This document shows, piece by piece, positions 8,447-19,206 of a DNA stretch of 33,888 bases. The notes beneath the pieces are model-generated. The model had not been told where the DNA came from. It did no database searches and saw only the letters and a program-made list of their open reading frames with translations. The position numbers and the translations under genes were made by a program. Each line of letters opens with the position of its first letter. Within the stretch, counting starts at the first letter, position 1. The stretch is from Cytophagales bacterium (GTDB lineage: Bacteria > Bacteroidota > Bacteroidia > Cytophagales > Cyclobacteriaceae): NCBI GenBank assembly GCA_020403045.1, contig JADBYK010000051.1, forward strand, positions 1 through 33,888. Direction: 5' to 3'.

Positions 8447-11164
8447 CTAAACTTCTAGCGCTGAAGAAATAATTTTCTCTTGTTCTGCCTTATGCACTTT
8501 AGAGTAACCAGTAGCAGGAGAAGCGCTTGCTTTGCGGGAAATGAGTTCTAGTCCATTCATAAAGCGCAAGATAAATGACCAGTATCCCATGTTTGATGGC
8601 TCTTCTTGCGCCCACACTAGCTTGGCACCTTTGTATTTTTTCAATACGGCATTTATTTGCTTTTCTGGGAAGGGGTGAAGCTGTTCCACTCGGACTAACG
8701 CAACGTCCTTATTTTTCTTCTTTGCCTGCGCTTCTAACAAATCGTAATACACTTTCCCAGTACAAAGAACTACTTTCTTAACATCCTTTGCTACCACATT
8801 CACATCATCAATAACTTCCTGGAAAGAGCCTTTGGTGAAATCTTTCATAGGCGAAATCACAGCAGGATGTCTGAGCAAAGACTTTGGCGAAAATACAATA
8901 CAAGGTTTTCTGAACTCCCATGTTACCTGCCTTCTTAGCAAGTGGAAAATATTAGCGGGAGTAGTAGGATTAGCGATAATCATATTGTACTCTGCCGATA
9001 ATTGTAAGAACCGTTCTGGCCGTGCATTGGAGTGTTCTGGCCCTTGTCCTTCATAGCCATGAGGCAACAACATAACTAACCCATTCATCCGTTGCCACTT
9101 TGACTCTGCACTCGATATAAACTGATCAATCATTACCTGTGCTCCATTCGCAAAATCCCCAAACTGTGCTTCCCAAATAACCAACGCATGTGGCGAAGCC
9201 ATCGCGTAGCCATACTCAAAACCTAAAACACCAAACTCTGAAAGTAACGAATTATAAATTTTAAACTTTTGCTGACCTGCATCAATATGATCTAAGCCAC
9301 AATAAGATTGGTTGGTATTTGCATCCGCAAAATAAGCATGACGATGACTGAACGTTCCTCGTTTTACATCTTGCCCACTCATTCTAACCAACGTGCCTTC
9401 CGACAGCAGCGATCCATAGGCTAGCAACTCTGCTTCTGCCCAGCCCAACGCTCTCGTCTCAAAAAAAGCACTAGTTCGGTCTTTCAATAATTTTTCAATT
9501 TGCTTGATTGGCTTAAACCCTTCCGGAATCGTAGTGAGTGCTTTGGCCACTTTATCGATCAGTGCTTGCTTTATACTTGTGTCGGGAGATTGGTCAAAAT
9601 CTTCAGGCGTTGATTTCCGTAACTTCTCCCATTCATTCTCCACCTGCTGAGGCTTATACGGTAGTGGTTTTTGTTTTACTTCATTCAATCGATCCTGCAA
9701 CTGGCTCCGGAAACTCTTATCCATTTCATCCGCCAGCGAAGCGTCAACATCTCCACGCTCTATCAATCTTTTAACATAGACTTCCCTTGGATTAGGATGC
9801 TTCGCAATCAAATTGTAAAGTTTGGGCTGAGTAAACTTTGGCTCATCGCTTTCATTATGGCCATGCCTGCGATAACAAAGCATATCTATAAAAATATCCT
9901 TGCCGAATTTTTGGCGGTATTCAACAGCTAGATTGGAGCAGAAGGTCACTGCCTCTGCATCGTCTCCGTTAACGTGTAGGATAGGTGCGTCAACAATTTT
10001 GGAAATATCCGTACAATATATACTGGTGCGAGCATCATCATAGTCTGTGGTGAAGCCCACTTGATTATTAATCACGAAATGGATTGTGCCACCGGTTGTA
10101 TATCCTGGTAATCCTGACATTTGAATTACTTCGTAAACGATGCCTTGACCTGCGACTGCTGCATCACCATGAATCAGAATCGCCATGCCCTTACTCAAAT
10201 CACCCTGATACTCATCATCGATTTGCCCGCGAGTGTAGCCGACCACTAGTGGATTAACAGCCTCCAGATGGGACGGGTTAGGTGTCAATTTTAAATAGAT
10301 CGGATTTCCGGACGGGGTATCAATAATACTGCTGTAGCCGAGATGGTACTTAACATCGCCATCTCCCATCGTTAGGTCAGGGTTGATGTTACCCTCAAAC
10401 TCGGTAAAAATCTGCTCATAAATTTTTCCAAGAATATTGGTCAACACATTAAGCCGGCCTCTGTGTGCCATCCCAATAACCACCTCCTTCACACCCAACT
10501 CAGCTGCTTTATTAATGATGGTCTGCAACGATGGGATTGTGTTCTCCCCTCCTTCTAACGAAAAACGCTTCTGACCTAAGAATTTGGTGTGCAAGAAATT
10601 TTCAAAAACAACGGCCTCGTTCAACTTGCCGAGGATGCGCTTTTTTTCTTCTTGATTAGGATTATAACTAAAATATTCCTTCTCAATTTTATCAAAAAAC
10701 CAACTTCTCACCTCATCATTGCGAATGAAGTTATATTCAAAACCAATTGTGCCTAAGTACAACACCTTCAACCGCTCAATGATCTTGCGCAAAGAAGATT
10801 TTGGCATTCTGATTTCTGAAGCGACCTCGAATTCAGTGTCCAAGTCAGCGTCCGTCAACCCGAACTTGGTATGATCTAACTGAACACCATGATCTCTTCT
10901 CGTACGTACCGGATTGGTATTAGACTTCAAATGCCCAAAAGAGCGATAAGCAAAAATGAGTGTGCGAACATAAGTCTCTTTAATATTGGGCGCTTCTGCT
11001 GCTGATGTTTGTCCATTTTCACCATAGCGTTGTGAGGAAAAATCATATCCCTCAAAGAACTTCTGCCAGGTAGAGTCAACAGAAGCCGGGTCTTGGTTGT
11101 AGTTTTGATAGAGCTGATCGATATAGCTCGTATCAGCATTCGATATGTAGCTGTACTTGTCCAT
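8447..11164 (-). CDS. sucA: 2-Oxoglutarate dehydrogenase E1
   Basis: This thiamine-diphosphate enzyme decarboxylates 2-oxoglutarate and succinylates the lipoyl groups of SucB. At 905 residues it is of normal length. The N-terminus has the E1o-type segment for E2 binding ([18 protein letters not shown], then [10 protein letters not shown]). Conserved blocks include [53 protein letters not shown] and, near the C-terminus, [13 protein letters not shown]. It is the first gene of the sucA-sucB-(ATPase-TOPRIM)-lpdA run. A Bacteroidota -7 box TACATTTG lies about 20 nt upstream, giving a short leader. Confidence 0.97.
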   Translation of the reverse strand: MDKYSYISNADTSYIDQLYQNYNQDPASVDSTWQKFFEGYDFSSQRYGENGQTSAAEAPNIKETYVRTLIFAYRSFGHLKSNTNPVRTRRDHGVQLDHTKFGLTDADLDTEFEVASEIRMPKSSLRKIIERLKVLYLGTIGFEYNFIRNDEVRSWFFDKIEKEYFSYNPNQEEKKRILGKLNEAVVFENFLHTKFLGQKRFSLEGGENTIPSLQTIINKAAELGVKEVVIGMAHRGRLNVLTNILGKIYEQIFTEFEGNINPDLTMGDGDVKYHLGYSSIIDTPSGNPIYLKLTPNPSHLEAVNPLVVGYTRGQIDDEYQGDLSKGMAILIHGDAAVAGQGIVYEVIQMSGLPGYTTGGTIHFVINNQVGFTTDYDDARTSIYCTDISKIVDAPILHVNGDDAEAVTFCSNLAVEYRQKFGKDIFIDMLCYRRHGHNESDEPKFTQPKLYNLIAKHPNPREVYVKRLIERGDVDASLADEMDKSFRSQLQDRLNEVKQKPLPYKPQQVENEWEKLRKSTPEDFDQSPDTSIKQALIDKVAKALTTIPEGFKPIKQIEKLLKDRTSAFFETRALGWAEAELLAYGSLLSEGTLVRMSGQDVKRGTFSHRHAYFADANTNQSYCGLDHIDAGQQKFKIYNSLLSEFGVLGFEYGYAMASPHALVIWEAQFGDFANGAQVMIDQFISSAESKWQRMNGLVMLLPHGYEGQGPEHSNARPERFLQLSAEYNMIIANPTTPANIFHLLRRQVTWEFRKPCIVFSPKSLLRHPAVISPMKDFTKGSFQEVIDDVNVVAKDVKKVVLCTGKVYYDLLEAQAKKKNKDVALVRVEQLHPFPEKQINAVLKKYKGAKLVWAQEEPSNMGYWSFILRFMNGLELISRKASASPATGYSKVHKAEQEKIISSALEV

Positions 11165-11183
11165 GATATATTTAAAAAGCTAC

Positions 11184-11191
11184 CAAATGTA
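11184..11191 (-). promoter_or_regulatory. -7 box of the sucA operon promoter
   Basis: On the minus strand this reads TACATTTG, a full match to TAnnTTTG. No good TTTG is found at the -33 distance (a TTTT is there instead). Transcription would start about 14-16 nt before the sucA ATG. Confidence 0.5.
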
Positions 11192-11343
11192 TAATCTGAC
11201 GACAACAATTAAAAACCTAATAATCGCTTAAACAAATATTAAGTATAAATTGAGACTCCCAAGGGGTCTAATGCCTGATTTTCAATGTCATGACTCCCAA
11301 CTGTTGAATGAATTGATGATTTTTCGACTTTCTTGCACCCCTC

Positions 11344-11375
11344 TTTGGCATATATTCAAAATCCGATTACCTTTG
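11344..11375 (+). promoter_or_regulatory. Bacteroidota-type promoter for rpsP
   Basis: TTTG at 11344-11347 and TACCTTTG at 11368-11375 are separated by exactly 20 nt, matching the Bacteroidota sigma-A form TTTG-N19-21-TAnnTTTG on both boxes. The predicted start near 11380 gives a leader of about 45 nt before the rpsP ATG. Confidence 0.75.
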
Positions 11376-11424
11376 CGATCCTTTTAAAAACGGACGTGTT
11401 CCAACATTAAAAACGTAAGAGAAA

Positions 11425-11946
11425 ATGGTAAAATTGAGATTGGCTCGCAGAGGCCGCAAAAAGTTGTCGATGTTTGATATTGTTGTTTCTGATGCGAGAG
11501 CTCCCAGAGATGGAAAATTCATCGAAAAAATTGGTACCTACAACCCTGCTACGAACCCTGCCTCGATTCTAATTAAAGAAGATCGAGCTTTCCATTGGTT
11601 AATGGTGGGCGCTGAGCCTTCAGATACGGTGCGGGCAATGCTTTCATACAAAGGCATCATGTACAAGAGACATTTGCAAATTGGTGTAGATAAGGGCGCC
11701 CTAACACAAGAAGCTGCTGATGCGAAATTGGCAGACTGGTTAAAAGCAAAAGAAGCTAGCATTCAATCAAAGATCTCTGGATTATCAAAATCTAAGGAAG
11801 ACCAGGCGAAGGCAAGAAAAGCAGCAGAATCTAAAGTAAGAGAGGCACGCGCTGAGGCTATTCGTAAGAAAGCGGAGGTCGTAGTTGCCGAGCCAGTAGA
11901 CGAAGTGGCCGAAGGCGAAACTCCTGCCGCAGAAGCTCAAGCATAA
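11425..11946 (+). CDS. rpsP: 30S ribosomal protein S16 with long C-terminal tail
   Basis: The first 80 or so residues are S16 (VKLRLARRGRKKLSMFDIVV, then ARAPRDGKFIEKIGTYNP), a small-subunit protein that binds 16S rRNA and helps assembly. The common bacterial form is about 80-90 residues; here it is 173. The extra part is low complexity: a Lys/Ala/Ser helix-prone stretch (KSKEDQAKARKAAESK) and an acidic, Ala-rich end (DEVAEGETPAAEAQA). Such tails are known in Bacteroidota S16 and are not by themselves a sign of fusion. A good promoter precedes it and a strong terminator follows, although rimM, its usual operon partner, starts only 67 nt downstream. Confidence 0.97.
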   Translation: MVKLRLARRGRKKLSMFDIVVSDARAPRDGKFIEKIGTYNPATNPASILIKEDRAFHWLMVGAEPSDTVRAMLSYKGIMYKRHLQIGVDKGALTQEAADAKLADWLKAKEASIQSKISGLSKSKEDQAKARKAAESKVREARAEAIRKKAEVVVAEPVDEVAEGETPAAEAQA

Positions 11947-11965
11947 TATTTTAAATACAACACAA

Positions 11966-12004
11966 AAAAATGCCATCGCCTAATCGGGATGGCATTTTTA
12001 TTTT
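11966..12004 (+). terminator. Rho-independent terminator after rpsP
   Basis: A 12-bp perfect stem (AAAAATGCCATC with GATGGCATTTTT) encloses a 10-nt loop and is followed by a T-rich run. It separates rpsP from rimM, so rimM-trmD may be attenuated relative to rpsP. The A-rich left arm means it can also act, less well, on the opposite strand. Confidence 0.85.
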
Positions 12005-12013
12005 GACAAAATA

Positions 12014-12523
12014 ATGGAAAAAGGGGAATGTTATAAAATCGGTTATGTTGCCAAGGCACATGGGCTAAAAGGCGAAGTAACAGTTATTGTTACCGAGCCA
12101 ATGGATTTAGATTCCGTGGAGTCTGTTTTCATAGAACAGAAAAATACGCTTGTACCTTACTTTATAAAAGAGCTTTCTGACCGTGGTGACAAAGCCTTTG
12201 TGCGATTTGACGAGATCAACTCAATAGAACAAGCCAATGCGATAAAAGGCTGTAGCCTTTACTTGCCAAAGGAAATGCGCCCTAAGCTGAAGCGTGGAGA
12301 ATTCTATGATGACGAAGTTATTGGTTTTACAGTGATTGATGAAGCTTTAGGCGAATTGGGCAGCGTTACGGAAATCTCAAACTCCGGACCCAACCGGCTA
12401 CTGTCAGTGGCCGTGAAGAACAAAGAAGTGCTCATTCCTTTGAATAGCCCATTCATTGTTAGCACCAACAAAACCAAGAAACTGATTAAAGTTGCTTTGC
12501 CCGATGGCTTTTTAGATATTTAG
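12014..12523 (+). CDS. rimM: 16S rRNA processing protein RimM
   Basis: RimM is a maturation factor for the head of the 30S subunit and binds S19. At 169 residues it has the family length. The N-terminal barrel starts [19 protein letters not shown] and the C-terminal PRC-barrel carries [13 protein letters not shown], then the motif [12 protein letters not shown] and [11 protein letters not shown]. It stands between rpsP and trmD, the standard order of this ribosome-biogenesis cluster. Its start is close behind the rpsP terminator and only 4 nt separate it from trmD, which supports co-translation of those two. Confidence 0.95.
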   Translation: MEKGECYKIGYVAKAHGLKGEVTVIVTEPMDLDSVESVFIEQKNTLVPYFIKELSDRGDKAFVRFDEINSIEQANAIKGCSLYLPKEMRPKLKRGEFYDDEVIGFTVIDEALGELGSVTEISNSGPNRLLSVAVKNKEVLIPLNSPFIVSTNKTKKLIKVALPDGFLDI

Positions 12524-12527
12524 AATT

Positions 12528-13214
12528 ATGCGTTTGGATATCATTACTTGTTTGCCTCGGCTGTTGGATAGTCCCTTCTCAGATTCCATTTTAAAAAGAG
12601 CACAAGAAAAAGGACTCGTTACTGTAAAAGTCCATGATCTGAGAGAATATTCCACCCATAAACACCGCACGACAGATGACTATGCTTTCGGTGGTGGAGC
12701 TGGAATGGTGATGATGATTGAGCCGATTGACCGATGTATTGCTTACTTAAAGGCTGAACGAACCTACAATGAGATTATCTACATGAGCCCGGATGGCGAG
12801 CTACTAACACAGTCTATCGCCAATCAATTGAGTCTTAAAGAAAACCTGATTTTGTTGTGTGGTCACTATAAAGGAATTGATGAACGAGTAAGGGAGCATC
12901 TTATTACTCGTGAGATCAGCATAGGAAATTATGTGCTTTCTGGGGGAGAATTGGCCGCAGCCGTAGTGGCCGACTCGGTAATTCGCTTACTTCCGGGCGT
13001 GCTCAATGATGAAACATCCGCGCTAAGCGACTCATTTCAAGATGGCCTTATTGCGCCTCCTGTTTACACTCGTCCGGCAGAGTACAACGGCTGGAAGGTG
13101 CCAGATGTATTGCTTTCCGGGCATCAGGCCAAAATTGAAGACTGGAAGCAGGAAAAAGCCCTGGAAAGGACTAAGTCCAGAAGGCCTGATTTAAACATGG
13201 GTTTAACTTCTTAA
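12528..13214 (+). CDS. trmD: tRNA (guanine-N1)-methyltransferase TrmD
   Basis: TrmD methylates G37 next to the anticodon using S-adenosylmethionine, preventing +1 frameshifts. It is a SPOUT knot protein. The trefoil-knot residues are plain: [17 protein letters not shown] and [16 protein letters not shown], and the N-terminal half has [12 protein letters not shown]. Residues 160-228 form the short helical C-terminal domain. The length (228) is normal for Bacteroidota. It follows rimM by 4 nt and precedes rplS by 78 nt, where a separate promoter is likely. Confidence 0.96.
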   Translation: MRLDIITCLPRLLDSPFSDSILKRAQEKGLVTVKVHDLREYSTHKHRTTDDYAFGGGAGMVMMIEPIDRCIAYLKAERTYNEIIYMSPDGELLTQSIANQLSLKENLILLCGHYKGIDERVREHLITREISIGNYVLSGGELAAAVVADSVIRLLPGVLNDETSALSDSFQDGLIAPPVYTRPAEYNGWKVPDVLLSGHQAKIEDWKQEKALERTKSRRPDLNMGLTS

Positions 13215-13259
13215 AAAGGAATTTTCTATGTCCGGGCTTCGAAATTCAACTTCTTCGCC

Positions 13260-13267
13260 TATATTTG
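13260..13267 (+). promoter_or_regulatory. -7 box for rplS
   Basis: TATATTTG fully matches TAnnTTTG and lies 26 nt before the rplS ATG. No clear TTTG exists at the -33 distance. It suggests that rplS has its own start besides any read-through from trmD. Confidence 0.45.
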
Positions 13268-13292
13268 CAGTCCATTTTAAAAACCGAGTAGT

Positions 13293-13664
13293 ATGGCCGA
13301 TTTAATGAAAATTGTAGAGCAAGAGCTAGCCTCTAAAAGAGCAGGTATACCAAGCTTTAAGTCAGGCGATACCATTAGCGTGCATGTAAAGATCAGCGAG
13401 GGAAATAAAGAAAGGATTCAGCAATTTCAGGGAGTTGTTCTTTACAGGAGAGGAACATCAACCAATGGAGAGAGCTTTTCAGTAAGAAAAGTCTCCAATG
13501 GTGTAGGTGTTGAGCGTGTATTCCCCCTTTTGAGCCCAAGCATCGAGAAAATTGAATTCGTGAAAGCCGGCAAGGTTCGCAGAGCAAAATTGTTCTACTT
13601 AAAAGGCCGTCAGGGTAAGTCTGCTAGAATCAAAGAAAAATTAGCAGCCGTTAAAGCAGCCTAA
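13293..13664 (+). CDS. rplS: 50S ribosomal protein L19
   Basis: L19 lies at the subunit interface of the large ribosomal subunit. The family blocks [50 protein letters not shown] and [20 protein letters not shown] are all present, and at 123 residues the length is normal. It ends the rpsP-rimM-trmD-rplS group and is followed by a strong terminator. Confidence 0.97.
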   Translation: MADLMKIVEQELASKRAGIPSFKSGDTISVHVKISEGNKERIQQFQGVVLYRRGTSTNGESFSVRKVSNGVGVERVFPLLSPSIEKIEFVKAGKVRRAKLFYLKGRQGKSARIKEKLAAVKAA

Positions 13665-13681
13665 TCCAAAAAATAAAAATC

Positions 13682-13717
13682 AAAAAACCCATTTCAACCC
13701 ATTGAAATGGGTTTTTT
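13682..13717 (+). terminator. Rho-independent terminator after rplS
   Basis: AAAAAACCCATTTCA pairs perfectly with TGAAATGGGTTTTTT around a 6-nt loop, and the distal arm supplies the T-run. It closes the ribosomal-protein cluster before the aldolase gene. Confidence 0.9.
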
Positions 13718-13732
13718 GCATTTAGAGATTAC

Positions 13733-13764
13733 CTTGGATGAATTGGCACGGAAAACTATATTTG
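13733..13764 (+). promoter_or_regulatory. Bacteroidota-type promoter for the aldolase gene
   Basis: CTTG at 13733-13736 and TATATTTG at 13757-13764 are separated by 20 nt, one mismatch from TTTG-N20-TAnnTTTG. The expected start is about 18 nt before the ATG at 13787. Confidence 0.65.
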
Positions 13765-13786
13765 TCCCTCACTAAAAAAAATAACA

Positions 13787-14860
13787 ATGGCAAGACCCTC
13801 CACCACCGAATTGCTTGGTAAAGATGCCGAGTCTCTTTTGACTCACAAGAGCAAGACCATTTCAAAAGATCATCTTCACTTGCCGGGCCCTGATTTCGTA
13901 GATCGTATTTTTTCCGTCTCCAATAGAAACACGCCAACGCTTATCAGCCTTCAGAGTCTTTTTAATAAAGGCCGTCTAGGAGGCACAGGTTTTTTATCGA
14001 TACTCCCTATCGATCAAGGTATTGAACATAGTGCCGGTGCTTCATTTGCCAAAAACCCGATCTATTTCGACCCTGAAAATATTATCAAATTGGCGATCGA
14101 GGGCGAATGCAATGCAGTTGCTACTACTTTTGGTGGACTCGCCATGATGTCGAGAAAATATGCACACAAGATTCCCTTTATTGTAAAAATAAATCACAAC
14201 GAGTTATTGACGTACCCAAACCAGGCAGATCAGGTGATGTATGGTTCAGTGGATGATGCCTGGAACTTAGGCGCGATTGCAGTTGGCGCTACGATTTATT
14301 TTGGATCGGAAAATGCCACTCGTCAGATACAGGAAGTATCCGCTGCGTTTGAGCGCGCTCATGAATTGGGTATGGCCACCATACTCTGGTGCTACACGCG
14401 CAATGACGCATTCAAAAAAGACGGTGTTGACTATCATACTTCCGCTGATTTAACCGGTCAAGCAAACCATTTAGGCGTTACTATCCAAGCCGACATTATC
14501 AAACAAAAATTAGCTACAAACAATGGTGGTTATAAAGCATTGAATACAGGTGGCAGTTCTTATGGAAAATTGGATGAGCGTATTTACACAGAACTTACAT
14601 CTGACCATCCCATCGACTTGTGCCGCTACCAAGTGGTAAATTGTTATATGGGACGTGCCGGCCTAATCAACTCCGGTGGCGATTCAAAAGGATCTAGCGA
14701 CATGGCAGATGCAGTTCGCACGGCCGTAATCAATAAAAGAGCTGGTGGTATGGGATTAATCTCGGGAAGAAAGGCATTCCAGCGACCCCTGAAAGAGGGC
14801 GTAGAAATCCTTCAGGCCATTCAAGATGTTTACTTGGATAAGACGATTGATGTTGCTTAG
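13787..14860 (+). CDS. fbaB: Class I fructose-bisphosphate aldolase (DhnA/FbaB type)
   Basis: It cleaves fructose-1,6-bisphosphate to dihydroxyacetone phosphate and glyceraldehyde-3-phosphate, acting in the cytoplasm through a Schiff-base lysine. At 357 residues it fits the bacterial FbaB family. Typical blocks are [13 protein letters not shown], the region of [25 protein letters not shown], and the late [20 protein letters not shown] that binds phosphate. It has its own promoter and lies downstream of the rplS terminator, so it is probably a single-gene unit. Which lysine forms the Schiff base is not settled by eye; the family position is in the barrel after TILWCYTRN. Confidence 0.9.
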   Translation: MARPSTTELLGKDAESLLTHKSKTISKDHLHLPGPDFVDRIFSVSNRNTPTLISLQSLFNKGRLGGTGFLSILPIDQGIEHSAGASFAKNPIYFDPENIIKLAIEGECNAVATTFGGLAMMSRKYAHKIPFIVKINHNELLTYPNQADQVMYGSVDDAWNLGAIAVGATIYFGSENATRQIQEVSAAFERAHELGMATILWCYTRNDAFKKDGVDYHTSADLTGQANHLGVTIQADIIKQKLATNNGGYKALNTGGSSYGKLDERIYTELTSDHPIDLCRYQVVNCYMGRAGLINSGGDSKGSSDMADAVRTAVINKRAGGMGLISGRKAFQRPLKEGVEILQAIQDVYLDKTIDVA

Positions 14861-14959
14861 TTGTTGATCTGAAAATTTGAAGATTAGATAATTTGAAAAT
14901 TGATTCTAGATTTTCAAATCGTCACATCTTCAAATTGAAAAATTTTCAAATTGAATTTT
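14861..14959. repeat. AT-rich inverted repeats between the aldolase gene and accD
   Basis: The stretch is built from variants of TTTGAAAAT and ATTTTCAAA. The clearest hairpin is ATTTGAAAA with TTTTCAAAT around an 11-nt spacer, and a second lies at AAATTGAAAAATTTTCAATT-like bases just before accD. It could weakly terminate transcription or fold over the accD ribosome site. No gene is seen. Confidence 0.5.
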
Positions 14960-15799
14960 ATGCCTTGGTTCAAACGTACCGATAAAGGAATTCTCACCCC
15001 AACAGAATCAAAACGGGAAGTGCCCGATGGGCTTTGGTTCAAATCACCCGGTGGAAAAATAATCCATACACGTGAGCTTAAGAACAACGCATACGTAGTT
15101 CCGGAAGAGGATCTTCACGTAAAAATCGGGTCAGAAGAATATTTTGAAATCTTGTTCGATAACAACGAGTTTACCGAGTTAGATGCCAGTATGGAATCAG
15201 GCGATCCGCTTAAATTCGTAGACACTAAACCCTATCCCAAGAGAATAAAAGAGTCGCAATCTAAAACTCAATTGAAAGATGCGGTTCGAACAGCTTACGG
15301 AAAAATCAATGGGCTAGATCTTTGTGTGGCTTGTATGGATTTCACATTCATTGGTGGCTCAATGGGTTCTGTGGTGGGTGAAAAAATTTCACGAGCGATT
15401 GACCATTCGCTTAAAACACGAACGCCTTTTTTGATGATTTCACGGTCAGGTGGTGCAAGAATGATGGAGGCAGGGCTTTCACTGATGCAGATGGCTAAGA
15501 CATCGGCTAAATTGGCTTTGATGGACGAAGCTAAAATACCTTATATCTCGTTGCTAACAGATCCAACCACAGGCGGAGTAACTGCCTCTTATGCGATGTT
15601 GGGCGATTTTAATATTGCAGAACCTGGTGCTCTTATTGGTTTTGCAGGACCTCGTGTAATCCGTGAAACGATCGGCAAAGACCTTCCCAAAGGCTTTCAA
15701 AGTGCAGAGTTTGTCTTAGAACACGGCTTCTTGGATTTCATCATCGATAGAAGAAGTCTGAAACAGCGACTCAGCACTTTGCTTAAGATGCTTCAGTAA
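14960..15799 (+). CDS. accD: Acetyl-CoA carboxylase carboxyltransferase subunit beta, no zinc ribbon
   Basis: AccD with AccA transfers carboxyl from biotin to acetyl-CoA, the first committed step of fatty acid synthesis. The crotonase-like core is plain: [57 protein letters not shown] and [12 protein letters not shown]. The N-terminus of typical AccD has a four-cysteine zinc ribbon; here that segment ([20 protein letters not shown]) has no Cys. I recall the same loss in other Bacteroidota, so it is probably a lineage trait and not decay. A TTG at 14951 would add three residues, but the ATG at 14960 ([10 protein letters not shown]) is preferred from family N-termini. Confidence 0.93.
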   Translation: MPWFKRTDKGILTPTESKREVPDGLWFKSPGGKIIHTRELKNNAYVVPEEDLHVKIGSEEYFEILFDNNEFTELDASMESGDPLKFVDTKPYPKRIKESQSKTQLKDAVRTAYGKINGLDLCVACMDFTFIGGSMGSVVGEKISRAIDHSLKTRTPFLMISRSGGARMMEAGLSLMQMAKTSAKLALMDEAKIPYISLLTDPTTGGVTASYAMLGDFNIAEPGALIGFAGPRVIRETIGKDLPKGFQSAEFVLEHGFLDFIIDRRSLKQRLSTLLKMLQ

Positions 15800-15814
15800 T
15801 TCTTTTCTATACCG

Positions 15815-16453
15815 TTGAAGAAGATTGCTCGGATTGAGTTGCAGTATCTTCCCTGCCTCGAATACTTTTGTGCGCTGCTTTCTTTTGATGTGGTTGAATT
15901 AGAATTTCACGAACACTACCTCAAACAGACTTTTCGCAATAGGTGCTATATCAACACTTCGCAAGGTGTTCAGATGCTGATTGTGCCCCTAAAGGAAAAA
16001 CACGGCAAAATTTCCGTTCAAGAAATACGGATAGACTATCAACAAAAATGGCAAAACAATCATTGGCGAAGTATCGAATCAGCCTATCGAAATGCGCCCT
16101 ACTTTGAACATTATGCGGACGAGCTAAAAAAGATAATTTATCTGGGTCACGAACATTTACTTAACCTTAACAAAGACTTGCTGTCATTCTGTCTGCGAGT
16201 CACTCACCTAAAAGTAGAAGTTTCAACTACTCAGCAGTATGAAAAAGTGCCTTCCTACGCTGTTTCGGACCTTCGCGGAACAATAAGCCCAAAACAAGTG
16301 GCCTTCGAACGGACATTCTATCACCCAATATCCTATCAACAAGTCTTTGGCAACACTTTTGTTTCCAACCTCAGCATCCTTGACTTGTTGTTTTGCGAAG
16401 GGCCAAAGTCAATTGACCTTTTACGTGCTTCATTGCGCTCATTGAACAAATAA
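15815..16453 (+). CDS. WbqC-like family protein
   Basis: This 212-residue protein matches the WbqC-like family by its opening (IELQYLPCLEYFCALL), its middle (NRCYINTSQGVQMLIVPLKE) and NNHWRSIESAYRNAPYFEHY. Members often lie in polysaccharide or O-antigen gene sets; the biochemical role is not well established. The only start that keeps the conserved N-terminus is TTG at 15815. It begins 15 nt after accD and is probably in the same transcript. The C-terminus, LSILDLLFCEGPKSIDLL, is also family-like. No signal peptide or membrane segment is seen. Confidence 0.8.
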   Translation: MKKIARIELQYLPCLEYFCALLSFDVVELEFHEHYLKQTFRNRCYINTSQGVQMLIVPLKEKHGKISVQEIRIDYQQKWQNNHWRSIESAYRNAPYFEHYADELKKIIYLGHEHLLNLNKDLLSFCLRVTHLKVEVSTTQQYEKVPSYAVSDLRGTISPKQVAFERTFYHPISYQQVFGNTFVSNLSILDLLFCEGPKSIDLLRASLRSLNK

Positions 16454-16514
16454 ATTCAAGTCAGCGTTACTAGTTCGGTTTCAAAAAGTCATTTCATGGG
16501 ATGAATGGAGTGGG

Positions 16515-16547
16515 TTTGGAATTATAGTCTTTAAAACTTTACATTTA
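16515..16547 (+). promoter_or_regulatory. Bacteroidota-type promoter for clpC
   Basis: TTTG at 16515-16518 and TACATTTA at 16540-16547 are 21 nt apart; the -7 box has one mismatch (final A for G). The start would fall near 16552, leaving a short leader before the ATG at 16564. No CIRCE or CtsR-like inverted repeat is visible. Confidence 0.6.
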
Positions 16548-16563
16548 CACATATCAATACACT

Positions 16564-19116
16564 ATGTCAAATATGGAAGCCAAATTTTCCAACCGTGTCA
16601 AAGAAGTAATCTCACTGAGTCGGGAAGAAGCATTGCGTTTAGGCCACGACTACATCGGCACAGAACACCTTATCTTGGGAATGATTCGCGAAGGCGAAGG
16701 TGTTGCGGTAGGCGTGTTAAAAAAATTAGGTGTGCCTCTTGATCAACTCCGCGGAGAGATCGAAAAAATTTCCAAAGGTACGGCTACTCATGAAATCAAA
16801 AACTTGGCAAATATTCCATTAACGCGTGCTTCTGAAAAGACGCTAAAGATCACTTATCTGGAGGCCAAAGTATTTAAAGCTCAGTTGATCGGTACAGAAC
16901 ACTTACTCCTTTCTATTCTTCGCGATCCGGATAATCTTGCCACACAAATCCTAAACAAGTTTGATGTTGCTTATGATGTAGTCAAAGAAATGCTGGAGTA
17001 TCAGCACGAGCAACCTACTGCTTCCTCGGATACAGACGACCCAGATGATGATTCATCCAAAATGTTTGGCAGCGGGGCGGGAGCAGGTGCAGGCAAAGAG
17101 AAAAAGGGAATGGAAAAGTCGCGTACACCAGTGCTTGATAACTTCGGTCGTGACCTAACTAAACTAGCGGAAGACAACAAACTTGACCCTATCGTTGGCA
17201 GAGAAAAAGAAATAGAACGGGTAGCTCAAATTCTGAGTCGTAGAAAAAAGAATAACCCCATATTGATAGGAGAGCCGGGCGTGGGCAAGACGGCCATTGC
17301 GGAAGGATTGGCACTCCGGATCATCCAGAAAAAAGTTTCGCGTGTATTGTTTGGTAAACGTGTTGTTACCTTGGATTTAGCATCGCTTGTAGCAGGAACA
17401 AAATACCGCGGGCAGTTTGAAGAGCGGATGAAAGCCGTCATGAACGAATTAGAAAAATCGGCTGACGTTATTTTGTTCATCGATGAGCTACACACAATTG
17501 TAGGGGCTGGTGGAGCCTCTGGCTCGTTAGATGCCTCCAATATGTTCAAACCTGCTCTCGCACGAGGAGAAATACAATGTATTGGCGCGACAACCCTGGA
17601 TGAATACCGTCAGTATATTGAGAAAGACGGTGCACTTGCGAGGAGATTTCAAATGGTGATGGTAGACTCCACATCAGTAGATGAAACCATTCAGATCCTG
17701 GAGAATATCAAAGAAAAATACGAAGACCACCACCACGTAACGTATACGAAAGAAGCCTTAGAATCATGTGTAAAATTATCAGACCGTTATATCAGTGATC
17801 GATTCCTGCCCGACAAAGCAATCGATGTGATGGATGAAGCAGGAGCGAGGGTGCACATCAACAACATTCATGTGCCTGACGACATTGTGAAATTTGAGGC
17901 AGCTATTGAAGATGTAAAAAAAGAAAAGAATCGCGTTGTTAAGAGTCAGAAGTATGAGGAGGCCGCTCAACTTCGCGATAAAGAGAAGAAGCTAATCGAG
18001 CAGCTCGATTTAGCCAAAGCCAGATGGGAAGAGAAAACCCGGACAGAAAAATACACGGTTACCGAAGACAATGTAGCCGATGTCGTTGGTATGATGACGG
18101 GTATACCAGCAAACCGCATTGCACAGAAAGAGAGCAACAAACTTTTGGGCATGGCCGAACAGCTGAGTAGCAAGGTGATCGGGCAAGAAGAAGCAATAAA
18201 GAAACTGACGCGCGCGATTCAACGAACAAGAGTTGGTCTGAAGGATCCAAAAAAACCAATTGGCTCTTTTATTTTTCTTGGACCTACAGGTGTTGGTAAA
18301 ACAGAGTTGGTGAAGGTTTTGGGAACTTACCTCTTCGATAAGGAAGATGCACTTGTTCGCATCGACATGAGTGAATATATGGAAAAATTTTCGGTGTCCC
18401 GCTTAGTGGGCGCCCCTCCCGGTTATGTTGGATACGAAGAAGGTGGTCAGTTAACCGAAAAAGTCCGCAGAAAGCCATATAGTGTAGTGTTGTTGGACGA
18501 AATCGAAAAAGCTCACCCGGATGTCTTTAACATTTTGTTGCAGGTTTTAGACGATGGAATACTTACTGACGGCCTTGGACGCAGAGTTGATTTCCGCAAT
18601 ACCATCATCATTATGACCTCTAACATCGGAGTGCGTGATCTCAAAGATTTTGGCTCTGGTATCGGCTTCACCACCAAAGCCAGCCGCGAAAATGACGAGG
18701 AAGTAATGAAGTCAACCATTCAAAATGCGTTGAAGCGCGCGTTTTCTCCTGAATTTTTGAACCGCCTTGATGATGTTATTGTGTTCAATTCCCTTCAACG
18801 AGAGCATATACACAAGATCATTGATATCACTCTCGGAAAATTATTTGCCAGAATATTAACTCTCGGCTACACTGTTGAGTTAAGCGAAAAAGCAAAAGAC
18901 TTCTTAGCAGAAAAAGGTTACGATCAACAATTTGGTGCACGACCATTAAATCGTGCCATCCAAAAATATTTGGAAGATCCCGTTGCAGAGGAAATCCTGA
19001 AAGGGGAAGTGACAGAGGGGGCTATCATTATGGCCGATTATGAAGGCACGGGTGATGTCCTGACTATCAAAACAAAAAAGGGAAAAGCTTCCACGAAAGA
19101 AAAAAAGAGCGAATAG
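16564..19116 (+). CDS. clpC: ATP-dependent Clp protease ATP-binding subunit ClpC
   Basis: ClpC is a hexameric unfoldase that feeds proteins to ClpP. The N-domain has two Clp-N repeats ([20 protein letters not shown], about residues 6-75, and the second to about 145). A Gly/Ala/Asp-rich linker follows. ATPase domain 1 has Walker [13 protein letters not shown] and Walker [18 protein letters not shown] motif ([21 protein letters not shown] region) in the middle domain marks ClpC rather than ClpB. Domain 2 has [12 protein letters not shown] and [21 protein letters not shown] supplies the IGF loop for docking to ClpP. At 850 residues the length is normal. It has its own promoter and terminator, and no ctsR, mcsA or mcsB neighbour, so its control differs from Bacillus. 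Confidence 0.95.
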   Translation: MSNMEAKFSNRVKEVISLSREEALRLGHDYIGTEHLILGMIREGEGVAVGVLKKLGVPLDQLRGEIEKISKGTATHEIKNLANIPLTRASEKTLKITYLEAKVFKAQLIGTEHLLLSILRDPDNLATQILNKFDVAYDVVKEMLEYQHEQPTASSDTDDPDDDSSKMFGSGAGAGAGKEKKGMEKSRTPVLDNFGRDLTKLAEDNKLDPIVGREKEIERVAQILSRRKKNNPILIGEPGVGKTAIAEGLALRIIQKKVSRVLFGKRVVTLDLASLVAGTKYRGQFEERMKAVMNELEKSADVILFIDELHTIVGAGGASGSLDASNMFKPALARGEIQCIGATTLDEYRQYIEKDGALARRFQMVMVDSTSVDETIQILENIKEKYEDHHHVTYTKEALESCVKLSDRYISDRFLPDKAIDVMDEAGARVHINNIHVPDDIVKFEAAIEDVKKEKNRVVKSQKYEEAAQLRDKEKKLIEQLDLAKARWEEKTRTEKYTVTEDNVADVVGMMTGIPANRIAQKESNKLLGMAEQLSSKVIGQEEAIKKLTRAIQRTRVGLKDPKKPIGSFIFLGPTGVGKTELVKVLGTYLFDKEDALVRIDMSEYMEKFSVSRLVGAPPGYVGYEEGGQLTEKVRRKPYSVVLLDEIEKAHPDVFNILLQVLDDGILTDGLGRRVDFRNTIIIMTSNIGVRDLKDFGSGIGFTTKASRENDEEVMKSTIQNALKRAFSPEFLNRLDDVIVFNSLQREHIHKIIDITLGKLFARILTLGYTVELSEKAKDFLAEKGYDQQFGARPLNRAIQKYLEDPVAEEILKGEVTEGAIIMADYEGTGDVLTIKTKKGKASTKEKKSE

Positions 19117-19126
19117 ATGTAGCCAC

Positions 19127-19157
19127 AAAAAAAGGGGAATTTAATTTCCCTTTTTTA
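19127..19157. terminator. Probable bidirectional terminator between clpC and yicC
   Basis: AAAAAAAGGGGAAT pairs imperfectly with ATTTCCCTTTTTT. It has an A-run on one side and a T-run on the other, so it can serve clpC (+) and the convergent yicC unit (-). Confidence 0.75.
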
Positions 19158-19206
19158 TTCCCTTTTCTATTACTCCCAAGGGTAAAACACGTAATAAGGA
19201 GTGCTT

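Noticed and set aside
11995-12012. A -7 box for rimM in the T-rich run TATTTTGAC
   Set aside because: It is one base short of TAnnTTTG and falls in the terminator tail.
17226-18719. Several minus-strand open frames opposite clpC
   Set aside because: They mirror the strongly conserved ClpC frame and show no motifs of their own.
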